A stretch of DNA of 64,000 nt from Candidatus Pantoea varia. Lineage in GTDB: Bacteria > Pseudomonadota > Gammaproteobacteria > Enterobacterales > Enterobacteriaceae. The position numbers were made by a program, and so were the translations under genes. Below are positions 36,734-44,413 of this stretch, piece by piece; the first letter of the stretch is position 1, and the number at the start of each line of letters is the position of its first letter. The stretch spans positions 1 to 64,000 of the forward strand of contig NZ_FOVG01000003.1 in NCBI RefSeq assembly GCF_900115075.1, given 5' to 3'. The notes beneath the pieces were generated by a model. It saw only the letters and a program-made list of their open reading frames with translations. It had not been told where the DNA came from and searched no databases.

Positions 36734-36800
36734 TTTGTGATTCAGTGCCCCATAACTTTGTGGCCGGAGACACAACCAACTACTCCAGAGAGGTAAAGTC

Positions 36801-38211
36801 ATGAAACATATTACGCAACACTATATTGGCGGTAAATTTGTTGAGTCAGTCGGGCAGGAGAAGTTTGACCTTGTGAATCCTGCAACGAATATACCCATCG
36901 GAACCGTGCTGCTGGGTAACGAAGAAGATACCCAGCATGCGATTGCTGCTGCGAAGGAGGCTTTTAAAACGTACTCCCTGACCACGGTCGCTGAGCATGC
37001 GGGATACCTTCAGCGCTTCCATAATGCCGTAGCGGCGCGGACGGATGAACACGTACAGGCTATGGTTGAGGAATACGGCGGCCCGCAGCAAATGGCTCAG
37101 TTCCTGGTTAAAGCATCTTGTGACGCTATTCTGAGCGTTAAAGAGCCTGAAAGACGTACCCTTTAAAAAAATGGTGGGTCAGGCTGAAGTATCACTGCAT
37201 CCGGTCGGCGTGGCGGGACACATCACACCGTGGAATGCCAATATCATCTACTTTTGCAATAAAGCCGCCGCCGCGCTTGCCGCAGGCTGTACGGTGGTGA
37301 CCAAACCCAGCGAAATGAGCGCGCTGCAGACCCAGATACTGATGGAATGCGTGGACGCCGCTGGTCTGCCGCCTGGTCTTATCAATATCGTTAACGGTCG
37401 CGGCGACGTGGTGGGCGTTGAGCTGACCACCAACCCCGATGTGGCTAAAATTTCTTTTACTGGCTCAACTGCCGTGGGTAAAAGCATTGCCGCCCGCGGC
37501 GCCGCTACCCTGAAAAGAGTCACTCTTGAACTGGGAGGAAAGTCAGCGCATATCGTTCTGGAGGATGCTGACCTGAACAAGGCGCTGCCGTTTATCCTTC
37601 AGTCAGGCTTCATGAACAGTGGACAGGCGTGCATTGCAGGTACCCGAATTCTGGTGCCGGAAGGCCGCTACGATGAAATTACAACCGCGCTGAAACAGGC
37701 CATTGAGCAGCTGAAAGTCGGGCTACCTCAGGAATCCGACACGGCCGTTGGCCCACTGGTCTCCCGGACACAATACAAGCGCGTACAGGGGTATATAAAG
37801 GCAGGAATTGATGAAGGTGCTGAAATACTGACTGGCGGATCGGGATATCCTGCAGGACTGACAGACGGTAACTTCGTGAAGCCTACAGTGTTTGTCAACG
37901 TGACCAACGACATGACCATCGCGCGCGAAGAGATTTTTGGGCCGGTGCTGTGCGTTATTTCCTATAGAAATGAGCAGGAAGCTATCGATATCGCCAACGA
38001 TTCACCTTATGGTCTTGCCGGTTACGTAAGTGGCGAAGATGTCGCGCGCGCGAAAAAAGTTGCCGAGCAAATGCAGGCCGGTGCGGTTTCGATCAATGCA
38101 TTTGCTCATACGCCCTTCGCTCCGTTCGGCGGCATGAAGCAGTCAGGCATCGGAAGGGAGAACGGCGCTTACGGCATTCAGAGTTATCTGGAATACAAGA
38201 CGATAGCCTGA
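36801..38211 (+). pseudogene. Aldehyde dehydrogenase broken by a frameshift
   Basis: Two open frames together make one NAD(P)-dependent aldehyde dehydrogenase of about 470 residues. The first (36801-37166) carries the N-terminal cofactor-domain start and ends early. The second, one base out of phase, resumes at about 37147 with LKDVPFKKMVGQ and includes the catalytic Glu in LELGGKSAHIV and Cys in NSGQACIAGTR. The shift is explained by one extra C in GAGCCTGAAA (37143-37152). Everything else is intact, so this is a recent mutation or a sequencing error. GAGAGG precedes the start. The ATG at 37171 could start a truncated protein lacking the first 120 residues. Confidence 0.85.
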
Positions 38212-38241
38212 AAAAGGTCAGGGTATTTTTTCTGTAAAGAA

Positions 38242-38280
38242 CCCGGCGCCCGGGTGCCCCCACAGGGCATTGGGGGGCAT
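38242..38280 (+). promoter_or_regulatory. Two adjacent hairpins before the NAD-binding gene
   Basis: ACCCGG/CCGGGT (38242-38256) and TGCCCCC/GGGGGCA (38256-38280) form neighbouring stems just after the aldehyde dehydrogenase end. The G-run of the second could mask a ribosome site if translation began at ATG 38285 or 38288. Role unproven; they may simply end the upstream transcript. Confidence 0.4.
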
Positions 38281-38311
38281 TCATATGATGAAAGACAGTC
38301 GGGGTTTGATT

Positions 38312-38980
38312 ATGAGAGTTTTAATCTATGGGGCTTCCGGTATGGTCGGCCAGGGCATATTGCGCGAGTGCATGAAAGCGAAGGATGTTGAAACTGTAAC
38401 CGTTATTGTGCGTTCTCCACTGTCTGAACAGCATCCCGGGCTTGAGGTGGTGGTTAATGATGATCTCATTTCACCACTTGTTGACGCGAATGCAGCCGGA
38501 AACTGGGATGCCTGTTTTTTTTGCCTGGGTGTCAGCGCCTCCGGTCTGTCAGAGAAAGATTACAGTCGCCTTACCTTTAAACTGACGCTTGATATTGCCT
38601 CCCATCTGGTGCGGTTAAACCCGGCAATGACCTTCATCTATGTCTCGGGTGCAGGAACGGACAGCTCTGAAGCAGGGAGAAGCATGTGGGCAAGAGTTAA
38701 GGGAAAAACTGAAAATGCTCTGCTTCGGCTGGGATTTGCCTCGGCACTGATGTTCCGCCCTGCAATAATACGGCCCCTTAACGGCATCCGCTCCAAAACT
38801 GTCGCCTACCGGATTTTTTATATTGTCCTGTCGCCATTCTTTTCGATACTGAAGCGCCTCTTTCCCGACGGCATTCTTACCACTGAAGAGGTGGGTAAAG
38901 CCATGCTGAATGCTGTCCGCTATGGTTGCAGTAAGTCTGTCCTCGAGAAAGAGGATATCAGCCTGCTTGCCAGAAAATAG
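38312..38980 (+). CDS. NAD(P)-binding protein of the atypical SDR type
   Basis: A 222-residue Rossmann protein beginning MRVLIYGASGMVGQGILREC, with IYVSGAGTDSSEAGRSMWARVKGKTE in the middle, where the Ser and Lys match the HTATIP2-like atypical SDR group. Substrate unknown. ATG 38312 is chosen because the Rossmann strand starts directly at it, as in relatives; ATG 38285 would add nine residues. It follows the broken aldehyde dehydrogenase and may belong to the same TetR-controlled unit. Confidence 0.75.
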   Translation: MRVLIYGASGMVGQGILRECMKAKDVETVTVIVRSPLSEQHPGLEVVVNDDLISPLVDANAAGNWDACFFCLGVSASGLSEKDYSRLTFKLTLDIASHLVRLNPAMTFIYVSGAGTDSSEAGRSMWARVKGKTENALLRLGFASALMFRPAIIRPLNGIRSKTVAYRIFYIVLSPFFSILKRLFPDGILTTEEVGKAMLNAVRYGCSKSVLEKEDISLLARK

Positions 38981-39073
38981 CATTAACCATGCTGCAAAAT
39001 AACCCTCAGCATAAAAGCCGGTCATACGTGTATGAAGCTGGGTCAATGTAAAGAAATACTAACTCAATCATGG

Positions 39074-39140
39074 ATGTCCGCTCCTCGCTCATAGCAGACG
39101 TTAGCCTGTCGTCAGTCTGCCTGGTGCCAGAAGCGGACGT
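39074..39140. repeat. 67-bp TCCGC palindromic repeat, copy 1
   Basis: Bounded by ATGTCCGCT and AGCGGACGT, the element consists of two hairpin units: GTCCGCT...AGCAGAC on the left and GTCTGC...GCGGAC on the right. It aligns along its whole length with copies at 40805-40872 and 42465-42530. No coding potential. Confidence 0.75.
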
Positions 39141-39247
39141 CCAGGCAGCAATCCAGTCATTCCCATAGTTGCGTGATGAAACAGATGACGAATAGTGTTT
39201 TTTACGTAAGGTAAATGCTGATTCCAAAGCCAAATAAGGGAATAAGC

Positions 39248-39988
39248 ATGGGAAGATTTCAGGGTAAACGTATACTAATCACAGGCGGCACCAATGGCAT
39301 GGGGCTGGCAGGCGCTCAGCGTATTGTTACTGAAGGTGGCCACGTAGCCATTACGGGGCTTAATGAAAAAAGGCTGGAACGTGCACGTAATTTGCTTCCT
39401 GTGACATCGCTTATTCTGAAAAGCGATGCTGCAAGCGAAATTGACATCAACCGGCTGGGGGAAGCTATCAGCGGCTGGGGTTCACTTGATGGATTATGGC
39501 TTAATGCTGGCTTCGCCGAGGTAGGCTCTCCGGAATCTGTAACGGCAGATTCTTTCAATCGTATGATGAACGCTAATGTGCGCGGTCCAATGCTACAGAT
39601 GGCAGCTCTCTCCAAATCACTTAATTCAGGTGCATGTGTTCTGGTGACTTCATCCTCATCTGTATATGAAGGAGCGGCGATGACAAGCCTTTATGCAGCA
39701 ACGAAAGGCGCCGTTATCGCTATGGTTAAAAGCTGGGCATCTGCGCTGGCTGAACGCGGTATCCGCGCCAACACTTTGGTGCCAGGTCCGATTGAAACTA
39801 ACTTCAGGCACTTTATGCCAGAAGAGTCACGTCAGCAGTTTGAAGATTTCGTTTTAAGCCAGGTTCCTTTAGGCCGTGCAGGAACAGCAGAAGAGGCCGC
39901 TGCAGTTGCACTTTTCCTCCTGTCAGATGACGCATCCTATGTTACCGGCAGCCAGTATGCTGTAGATGGCGGGCTGGTTCATTACTGA
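39248..39988 (+). CDS. Classical SDR oxidoreductase
   Basis: A 246-residue classical short-chain dehydrogenase: ILITGGTNGMGLAGAQRI (TGxxxGxG, about 8-25), LNAGFAEVGS (NAG), the catalytic Ser in VTSSSSVYEGAA, and YAATKGAVIAMVKSWA (YxxxK). It is closest to 3-oxoacyl-ACP reductase-like enzymes that reduce ketones with NADPH; the substrate is unknown. AAGGGA precedes ATG 39248. An O-methyltransferase gene starts 25 bp after the stop, forming a two-gene operon. Confidence 0.88.
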   Translation: MGRFQGKRILITGGTNGMGLAGAQRIVTEGGHVAITGLNEKRLERARNLLPVTSLILKSDAASEIDINRLGEAISGWGSLDGLWLNAGFAEVGSPESVTADSFNRMMNANVRGPMLQMAALSKSLNSGACVLVTSSSSVYEGAAMTSLYAATKGAVIAMVKSWASALAERGIRANTLVPGPIETNFRHFMPEESRQQFEDFVLSQVPLGRAGTAEEAAAVALFLLSDDASYVTGSQYAVDGGLVHY

Positions 39989-40013
39989 AGTTTTTTTTGG
40001 AGATTAAATTCAT

Positions 40014-40697
40014 ATGCGCATTCCGGATTACCCTTCACAAGGTTCTGATAAATGGGCTGAGGTAGATGCCTGGTTTTCTGAAAAGCTAGCCCCTGAAGAT
40101 TCAGATTTAAAATACGCTCTCGCTAATAACGCAGATCAAGGTTTGCCTACGCATGACGTATCATCTTTGCAGGGAAAAATGCTGGCTATTTTCATGCAAA
40201 TGTCACGTGCTGTTCGTGTTCTTGAAATAGGCACGCTTGGGGGGTATAGCACCATATGGATGGCCAAAGCTCTCCCACCACATGGAAGCATTACGACAAT
40301 TGAATTCAACGAGCATCATGCAGAAGTGGCCAGCCAGAACATTAATAATGCGGGGCTGGCTGAGCGCGTCACGTTGCACAGGGGAGCTGCGCTTGAGGTC
40401 TTACCCACACTTGATGCTCCTTTTGACCTGATTTTTATCGATGCCGATAAAGTGAATAACCCCCACTACCTTGAATGGGCTATGAGACTGTCGAAACCAG
40501 GCACTGTTATCGTAGGAGATAACTCAGTGCGCGGTGGCAATGTCATCGACCCAAGTAGTGAAGATCCGAATGTTATAGGCCTGCGAAAATTTGTCGGGAT
40601 GATTTCTGAGGATGAGCGCCTTGAAGCGACGGCAGTTCAGACTGTTGGTGAAAAAGGATGGGATGGTTTCGTTATAGCTATCGTTAAAACCCTATGA
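40014..40697 (+). CDS. SAM-dependent O-methyltransferase (CCoAOMT-like)
   Basis: A 227-residue class I methyltransferase of the Methyltransf_3 family. The SAM-binding motif VLEIGTLGGYSTIWMA (about 70-85), acidic residue in TTIEFNEHH, and FDLIFIDADKVNN (metal/catechol-binding Asp) match the caffeoyl-CoA/catechol O-methyltransferase group, which needs a divalent metal. A small phenolic acceptor is plausible but not shown. It is in an operon with the preceding SDR, suggesting sequential modification of one compound. Confidence 0.87.
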   Translation: MRIPDYPSQGSDKWAEVDAWFSEKLAPEDSDLKYALANNADQGLPTHDVSSLQGKMLAIFMQMSRAVRVLEIGTLGGYSTIWMAKALPPHGSITTIEFNEHHAEVASQNINNAGLAERVTLHRGAALEVLPTLDAPFDLIFIDADKVNNPHYLEWAMRLSKPGTVIVGDNSVRGGNVIDPSSEDPNVIGLRKFVGMISEDERLEATAVQTVGEKGWDGFVIAIVKTL

Positions 40698-41189
40698 TGC
40701 TACTTATCATTCAGGAAAACGCACTTACCACAAATGTTCATTCACAGTTTCTGAACGATAAATAAAAACTGTACTGTTTAAGGTGTCTAAAAGTTAAATA
40801 CAAAACGTTCGCTTTTCTCTCATAACGAACATTGTTTGTTGCACATGTCCGCTTTATACCAAAAGCTGACGTTTACAACATCTGCATTCACTAATCCTTT
40901 TATAACAGATCACGCTACATAGCCATGCAGACATTCTGGAATGAATCATCAGGGGCTTTTCAGGGTTAGAGCCGGGGTAAAAGATGCCGAAAATGGGCCG
41001 GACGCGCCAGGATCGCGTTAAGGGAATCTGCGGGGGTGCGGTCAGGTAGTCTTATAGTAAATAATGCTGACTGGCTCGCATGGAAGAATTTTGGCTATCA
41101 AGCGCCAGCCTGCCCGTTAACTTCACTAAGAAGGAATGGTAGCATCGCCCGGTTCACTGGCATGCCTTATAACCTACAGGGAGCGTTTA
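40698..41189. other. Non-coding stretch before the toxin gene
   Basis: No supported gene in 492 bp. It contains repeat copy 2 (40805-40872). A GC-rich segment around 40975-41045 differs in composition from its AT-rich surroundings and could be the remnant of an older gene, but no domain can be read in it. Short frames overlapping the toxin gene are judged spurious. Confidence 0.5.
40805..40872. repeat. 68-bp TCCGC palindromic repeat, copy 2 (degenerate)
   Basis: Starts ACGTTCGCTTTTC and ends AGCTGACGT, the same length and layout as copies 1 and 3, with CTCATAACG matching the CTCATAGCG core. Several substitutions weaken the stems, so this copy looks older. Confidence 0.6.
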
Positions 41190-41720
41190 ATGCAGTTAAT
41201 GAGAATGACCTACGACGATCTGACAAAGGGCGGCAGCGAGGCAAAGCTGCACGTTTACGGCGTGGGTACCTTCCCGGTCTTTTCCGGCCAAAAGCCTTAT
41301 ACCAATAATCCAAACTGTACCTATAGACCTAACAGTGCCATTCCGGTCGGGCGCTACTGGATTGTTCCGCGTCCTGAAGGCAGTATCGCTAACCAGATCA
41401 GAGGATGGGCCGTCGACACCTGGAACAACTCAAATCATTCAGAGTGGTTTGCGCTCTTTAATTCGAAAACGATGAGTGATTCCATCTTCATCAATGGCGT
41501 TGCCCGCGGCGGTTTCCGCCTGCATCCTCTTCGGCCAGACGGCTCCGGAGAAAGTGAAGGGTGTATCACCTTCGTGCGGCGCACTGATTTCTATATGGTA
41601 AGACAGGCGCTGCTCCGGAGAAAAACAATTCGCGTGCCGGGTTCGCGAAACGGCTTGATGGCATACGGTTACGTTGACGTTCAGGGAGAAAGTAACTTTG
41701 CAAACTGCAAAATTCGCTAG
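41190..41720 (+). CDS. DUF2778/Tlde1-like L,D-transpeptidase toxin
   Basis: A 176-residue protein of the DUF2778 family. The catalytic pair is visible: His112 in GFRLHPLRPDG and Cys125 in SGESEGCITF, matching the L,D-transpeptidase-like core of Tlde1, a type VI secretion effector that damages peptidoglycan of rival bacteria. There is no signal peptide, as expected for an injected effector. GGGAG precedes ATG 41190; longer frames are unlikely. The next gene overlaps its end and encodes a small membrane protein, the natural immunity candidate. No Hcp, VgrG or PAAR gene is in the window, so it is an orphan pair. Confidence 0.82.
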   Translation: MQLMRMTYDDLTKGGSEAKLHVYGVGTFPVFSGQKPYTNNPNCTYRPNSAIPVGRYWIVPRPEGSIANQIRGWAVDTWNNSNHSEWFALFNSKTMSDSIFINGVARGGFRLHPLRPDGSGESEGCITFVRRTDFYMVRQALLRRKTIRVPGSRNGLMAYGYVDVQGESNFANCKIR

Positions 41721-41976
41721 AAAAGCAGCGGGTTTTTTCGTCTGCTTTATTGTGGCCTTTATGGTGTCGCGTTACGGGATGCCACTCTATCCGCTGACGG
41801 CGTGGCTCGTTGAACATTCTCACCAAATTTTCAGCAGTTATCAGGATGACGTATACGAAGCCGGTGCGGATCCGGTTACGTTCTTTTCCCTTGTGACAGT
41901 TATCGCGCTTTACGCTTTAGCCATGTATTGGTTGGTAAAAATGGCAATTAAAAAAGTAAAAACGTGGATAGCGTGA
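41698..41976 (+). CDS. Small two-helix membrane protein, putative immunity to the DUF2778 toxin
   Basis: A 92-residue protein with two strong hydrophobic segments (GFFVCFIVAFMVS, and FFSLVTVIALYALAMYWLV) separated by an acidic loop, and a lysine-rich C-terminus. It begins at TTG 41698, which has GGAGA 8 nt upstream and overlaps the toxin gene by 23 bp; no ATG is available nearby. Overlap with a peptidoglycan-attacking effector, and a loop that could face the periplasm, suggest an immunity protein. The sequence itself has no diagnostic motif. Confidence 0.65.
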   Translation: MQTAKFARKAAGFFVCFIVAFMVSRYGMPLYPLTAWLVEHSHQIFSSYQDDVYEAGADPVTFFSLVTVIALYALAMYWLVKMAIKKVKTWIA

Positions 41977-42080
41977 TTGCAGTAAAACTGCGGGATGTTT
42001 TATTCCGTCTGAAAATCAACACCGAAAAGGGTTCATGAGCGAGATGCTATGGTAAATCAGAGCTATTGGCAGGCGTGAAA

Positions 42081-42102
42081 AATCCGCCTTTGTAGGCGGA
42101 TT
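42081..42102 (-). terminator. Terminator of the minus-strand zinc-ribbon gene
   Basis: On the minus strand, AATCCGCC and GGCGGATT pair over a 6-nt loop and run into TTT. It begins within the stop codon of the zinc-ribbon frame described next, which supports that frame being a former gene. Confidence 0.7.
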
Positions 42103-42291
42103 ATGATGGAGCGTCTTGGGCTTGAACTCTTAGTTGCCATGTGTTCGTTTTCTCTTTCCCTGTGCAATTTGAGCAAGGTGGGAATTTTTTACATCCGCGA
42201 TTAATTACATCCTCATATAAGCATGATTTGCACTCATAGATCCCAGGGTATTCTGGTTTTTTACAGTTTTACGGTTGTTATACACTGCCAT
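42101..42291 (-). pseudogene. Frameshifted small zinc-ribbon protein
   Basis: Read on the minus strand, ATG 42291 is preceded by AAAGGGAA and begins MAVYNNRKTV. One base is missing in a run of A (about 42257-42262). After the shift the frame continues YECKSCLYEDVINRGC, then PPCSNCTGKEKTNTW, and stops at 42101. The restored protein would have about 63 residues with two CxxC knuckles, a rubredoxin/zinc-ribbon pattern. Ribosome site, cysteine pairs and adjacent terminator all argue for a once functional gene. I do not recognise a named family. Confidence 0.6.
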
Positions 42292-42404
42292 TCCATTCCC
42301 TTTTCATGCCAGTAAGATGGGTGAATTTAGCCATAATATAAGCATGGTCTTTTGGTGTGCGTTTCAGGCTTTAGATTCTCGAGGTGCGTCACTTTTTTGG
42401 CAGG

Positions 42405-42459
42405 TTATGCGACATTGGGATGTTATTTGTAATGTGACATAACATCCCTGTCGCCATAA
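42405..42459. repeat. Long 20-bp-stem inverted repeat
   Basis: GGGATGTTAT (42417-42426) pairs perfectly with ATAACATCCC (42439-42448). The stem continues outward with GCGACA/TGTCGC and TTAT/ATAA, broken only by a TT bulge and one extra C. It is followed by a TTTTT run, so an RNA copy would look like a very strong terminator or the 3' end of a small RNA. It directly abuts repeat copy 3. Confidence 0.7.
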
Positions 42460-42464
42460 TTTTT

Positions 42465-42530
42465 ACGTCCGCCTTTCGCTCATTGCGGATCTTCCTGAGC
42501 GCAGTCATGCTGCGTGCCAACAGCGGACGT
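42465..42530. repeat. 66-bp TCCGC palindromic repeat, copy 3
   Basis: Bounded by perfect 8-bp inverted ends ACGTCCGC and GCGGACGT, with the CGCTCATTGCGGA core and GTGCCA segment shared with copy 1. This is the best-preserved copy at its ends. Confidence 0.75.
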
Positions 42531-42591
42531 TGGCGTCTTAAGTCCACAATCAAAATGCGCCACATTAACAGTCATAGAAAAGAAATTTTGG

Positions 42592-42996
42592 TTAGTAAAA
42601 ATCATCTTTATGCTGATATCTGTATTCTTGCGTTATCTCTGTGTATCCATATGAAGCAGCTTTACAATCAATAACATGCACATTTGACTGAGGATGTAGG
42701 TTTCCAATAGCTTGGTCCATAGCGTTGTAAATTGCTTTTTGATACGCTGCTTTCTGATCTTTGCTACAAGTTTCATCCACAACAGTAACTTAAAGTCTAA
42801 ACGAATTTTTCCCCCATTCAGCCAGACTCTTGCCATCAATAAACCAGTCATCATCGTCCACATGTCTTACTATGACCATGGTTTCGAAGCTGTTTTTCTT
42901 CAATATCTCGCATGTGATTTGAGTAGCTAAAAGTACACACTCTTTGGTTAATTTTTGATCCTTGCAACCAGACAATGTGAGCGTTATTCCAGGCAT
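42592..42996 (-). pseudogene. Tautomerase-family gene interrupted by an in-frame stop
   Basis: From ATG 42996 (AAAGGAATC upstream) the frame encodes MPGITLTLSGCKDQK and VDDDDWFIDGKSLAEWGKNS, then hits TAA at 42790-42792. It continues in the same frame as VTVVDETCSKDQKAAYQKA down to 42592. Without the stop the protein would have about 133 residues, resembling 4-oxalocrotonate tautomerase-like proteins with the catalytic Pro directly after Met. One base change, for example GAA to TAA, explains the loss. The first 68 residues may still be made. Confidence 0.65.
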
Positions 42997-43334
42997 AATG
43001 ATTCCTTTAATGTGTCATTACTTAGCTTGATTATTAAAAGTGTTGCCGCATTTTTTGAACGATACGAGATGACTAAGATTGCATAACTGAAAACGTGAGG
43101 GCAACTTACGTCCGCTGATCGCTCTTAGCGAACCGTGGGCCAGCGTCAGACCGTTCTATGCCAGTAACTGCTCCTCATAAAGCTGATTCTTTTCACTGGA
43201 CGAACTCAGTCAAAATTACCCAGGAGGTAACAGTTAAACACGTTGTAATTAAGAGGCGCTGCACTGTGAGGTCTTTATAAAAGATATTTTCTTCAGTAAT
43301 TGGCAAGAACGCGTTCTGAACCACCTGAACGTAG
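42997..43334. other. Gene-free stretch holding a decayed repeat copy
   Basis: No gene seen. At 43108-43174 an ACGTCCGCTGATCGCTC start, a CTTAGCG core and a later TATGCCAG match the left and middle of the TCCGC repeat, while the right end is lost. The remainder shows nothing recognisable. Confidence 0.5.
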
Positions 43335-43799
43335 TTAATTTAAACTTTGAGACATATTGATGCCGGTAATATGAAAGCCATTCTTCTGATACAGTATTTT
43401 GGCTGAGGCATTATTCGGAGCTACCCTAAGTCCGACTTCATTGATGTCCATTATTTTTAGTAATTTTTTCATTTCGCATAAGGCAAGGCCACCGAATCCA
43501 CGGCCGCGCCAATCAGGATAAATATAGAAATCACTTATCCATGCTGATGACTGGGTGATCGATAACCAAAGGATGCCAATAACCTCCTCTGGTTCAGAGG
43601 ACTGTTGAATACACCATAGCTTATTAGCTGGCGTCACAACGCCTTTAGTTAACACTGTATCAATAGACTCTATGGCTTTGATTCGTGCTTTGTCGGTGAG
43701 ATATCCCCGATTTTTTTGCAGATCCTGCGCATATTCATTGATGAAAAGAGAACGATAATTTTCGAATTCTTCTTCATTCATATTCCTGAGACTAATCAC
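43335..43799 (-). CDS. GNAT-family N-acetyltransferase
   Basis: A 154-residue GNAT protein with the acetyl-CoA pyrophosphate loop RGRGFGGLALCEM (motif A) and the C-terminal NASAKILYQKNGF (motif B), both well kept. Such enzymes acetylate small amines or protein N-termini; the substrate is unknown. The start is GTG 43799, with AGGAAG five bases upstream, giving the family-typical opening MISLRNMNEEEFENY. It is the only apparently intact gene between the tautomerase remnant and malT. Confidence 0.85.
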   Translation of the reverse strand: MISLRNMNEEEFENYRSLFINEYAQDLQKNRGYLTDKARIKAIESIDTVLTKGVVTPANKLWCIQQSSEPEEVIGILWLSITQSSAWISDFYIYPDWRGRGFGGLALCEMKKLLKIMDINEVGLRVAPNNASAKILYQKNGFHITGINMSQSLN

Positions 43800-44413
43800 A
43801 CTATCTTCCTGATTAGGGAGTTATGTGTTGAAGATATCATCTGGAAACTGTTTTTCAAGCCTCTCTGTTAAGGAATATTTTGTCTGTAACTATGAATCAC
43901 CACTGAGAATGGTGATATTTCAGAATTGCGGGTAAAACTGCACTCACTGATTATTGCTAAGGTCCGCTTTTTGCTCATAGCGCATTTTATGCCTGCTTAA
44001 GAAGCTAACCAGCCCTTTTTTCCATCAGACTCAGTCCGCAGGCCCGGCACGCTGTGCAGTCCGGGGATCTTAAGCGGCTCTGATAGAAGTTTCATTACTC
44101 ATTTCTAAGTCTTCTGGAAAGTGGTTTCAGGAGAAGAAGTCTAATGAGCCGCAGCTGGATAATCTGTGCTCTAAAATCCTCACTTTTTACCCAAAACCCG
44201 GATATGTTTATGACTTTATCCTTCGCTCTATCGTGAGAAGTGGTCGGCGACCAGCACAGGCCGGAAGAAATCAGAGCCCAAAATCTGGCAAATCAGAGCG
44301 GCGTAATACGCAGTATAGTTACACCCCCCGCTTCCCATTGATACAGAGCGCCTGTTTCGACGATGTGCTGATCGACGTTGAGCGGCTAAAGCCGCCCTAT
44401 AAGATGCCGGTCA
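43800..44413. other. Gene-free boundary between accessory region and mal genes
   Basis: No supported gene in 614 bp. A left-half copy of the TCCGC repeat (GGTCCGCTTTTTGCTCATAG) begins at 43961. A GCGGCTAAAGCCGC palindrome lies at about 44382-44395, 20 bp past the malT stop, but has no U-run. A plus-strand frame (44233-44478) overlaps malT and has no motif. Confidence 0.5.

Noticed and set aside
43200..43270. Possible transposase remnant
   Set aside because: A short translated stretch looked suggestive but has no catalytic motif and no inverted ends.
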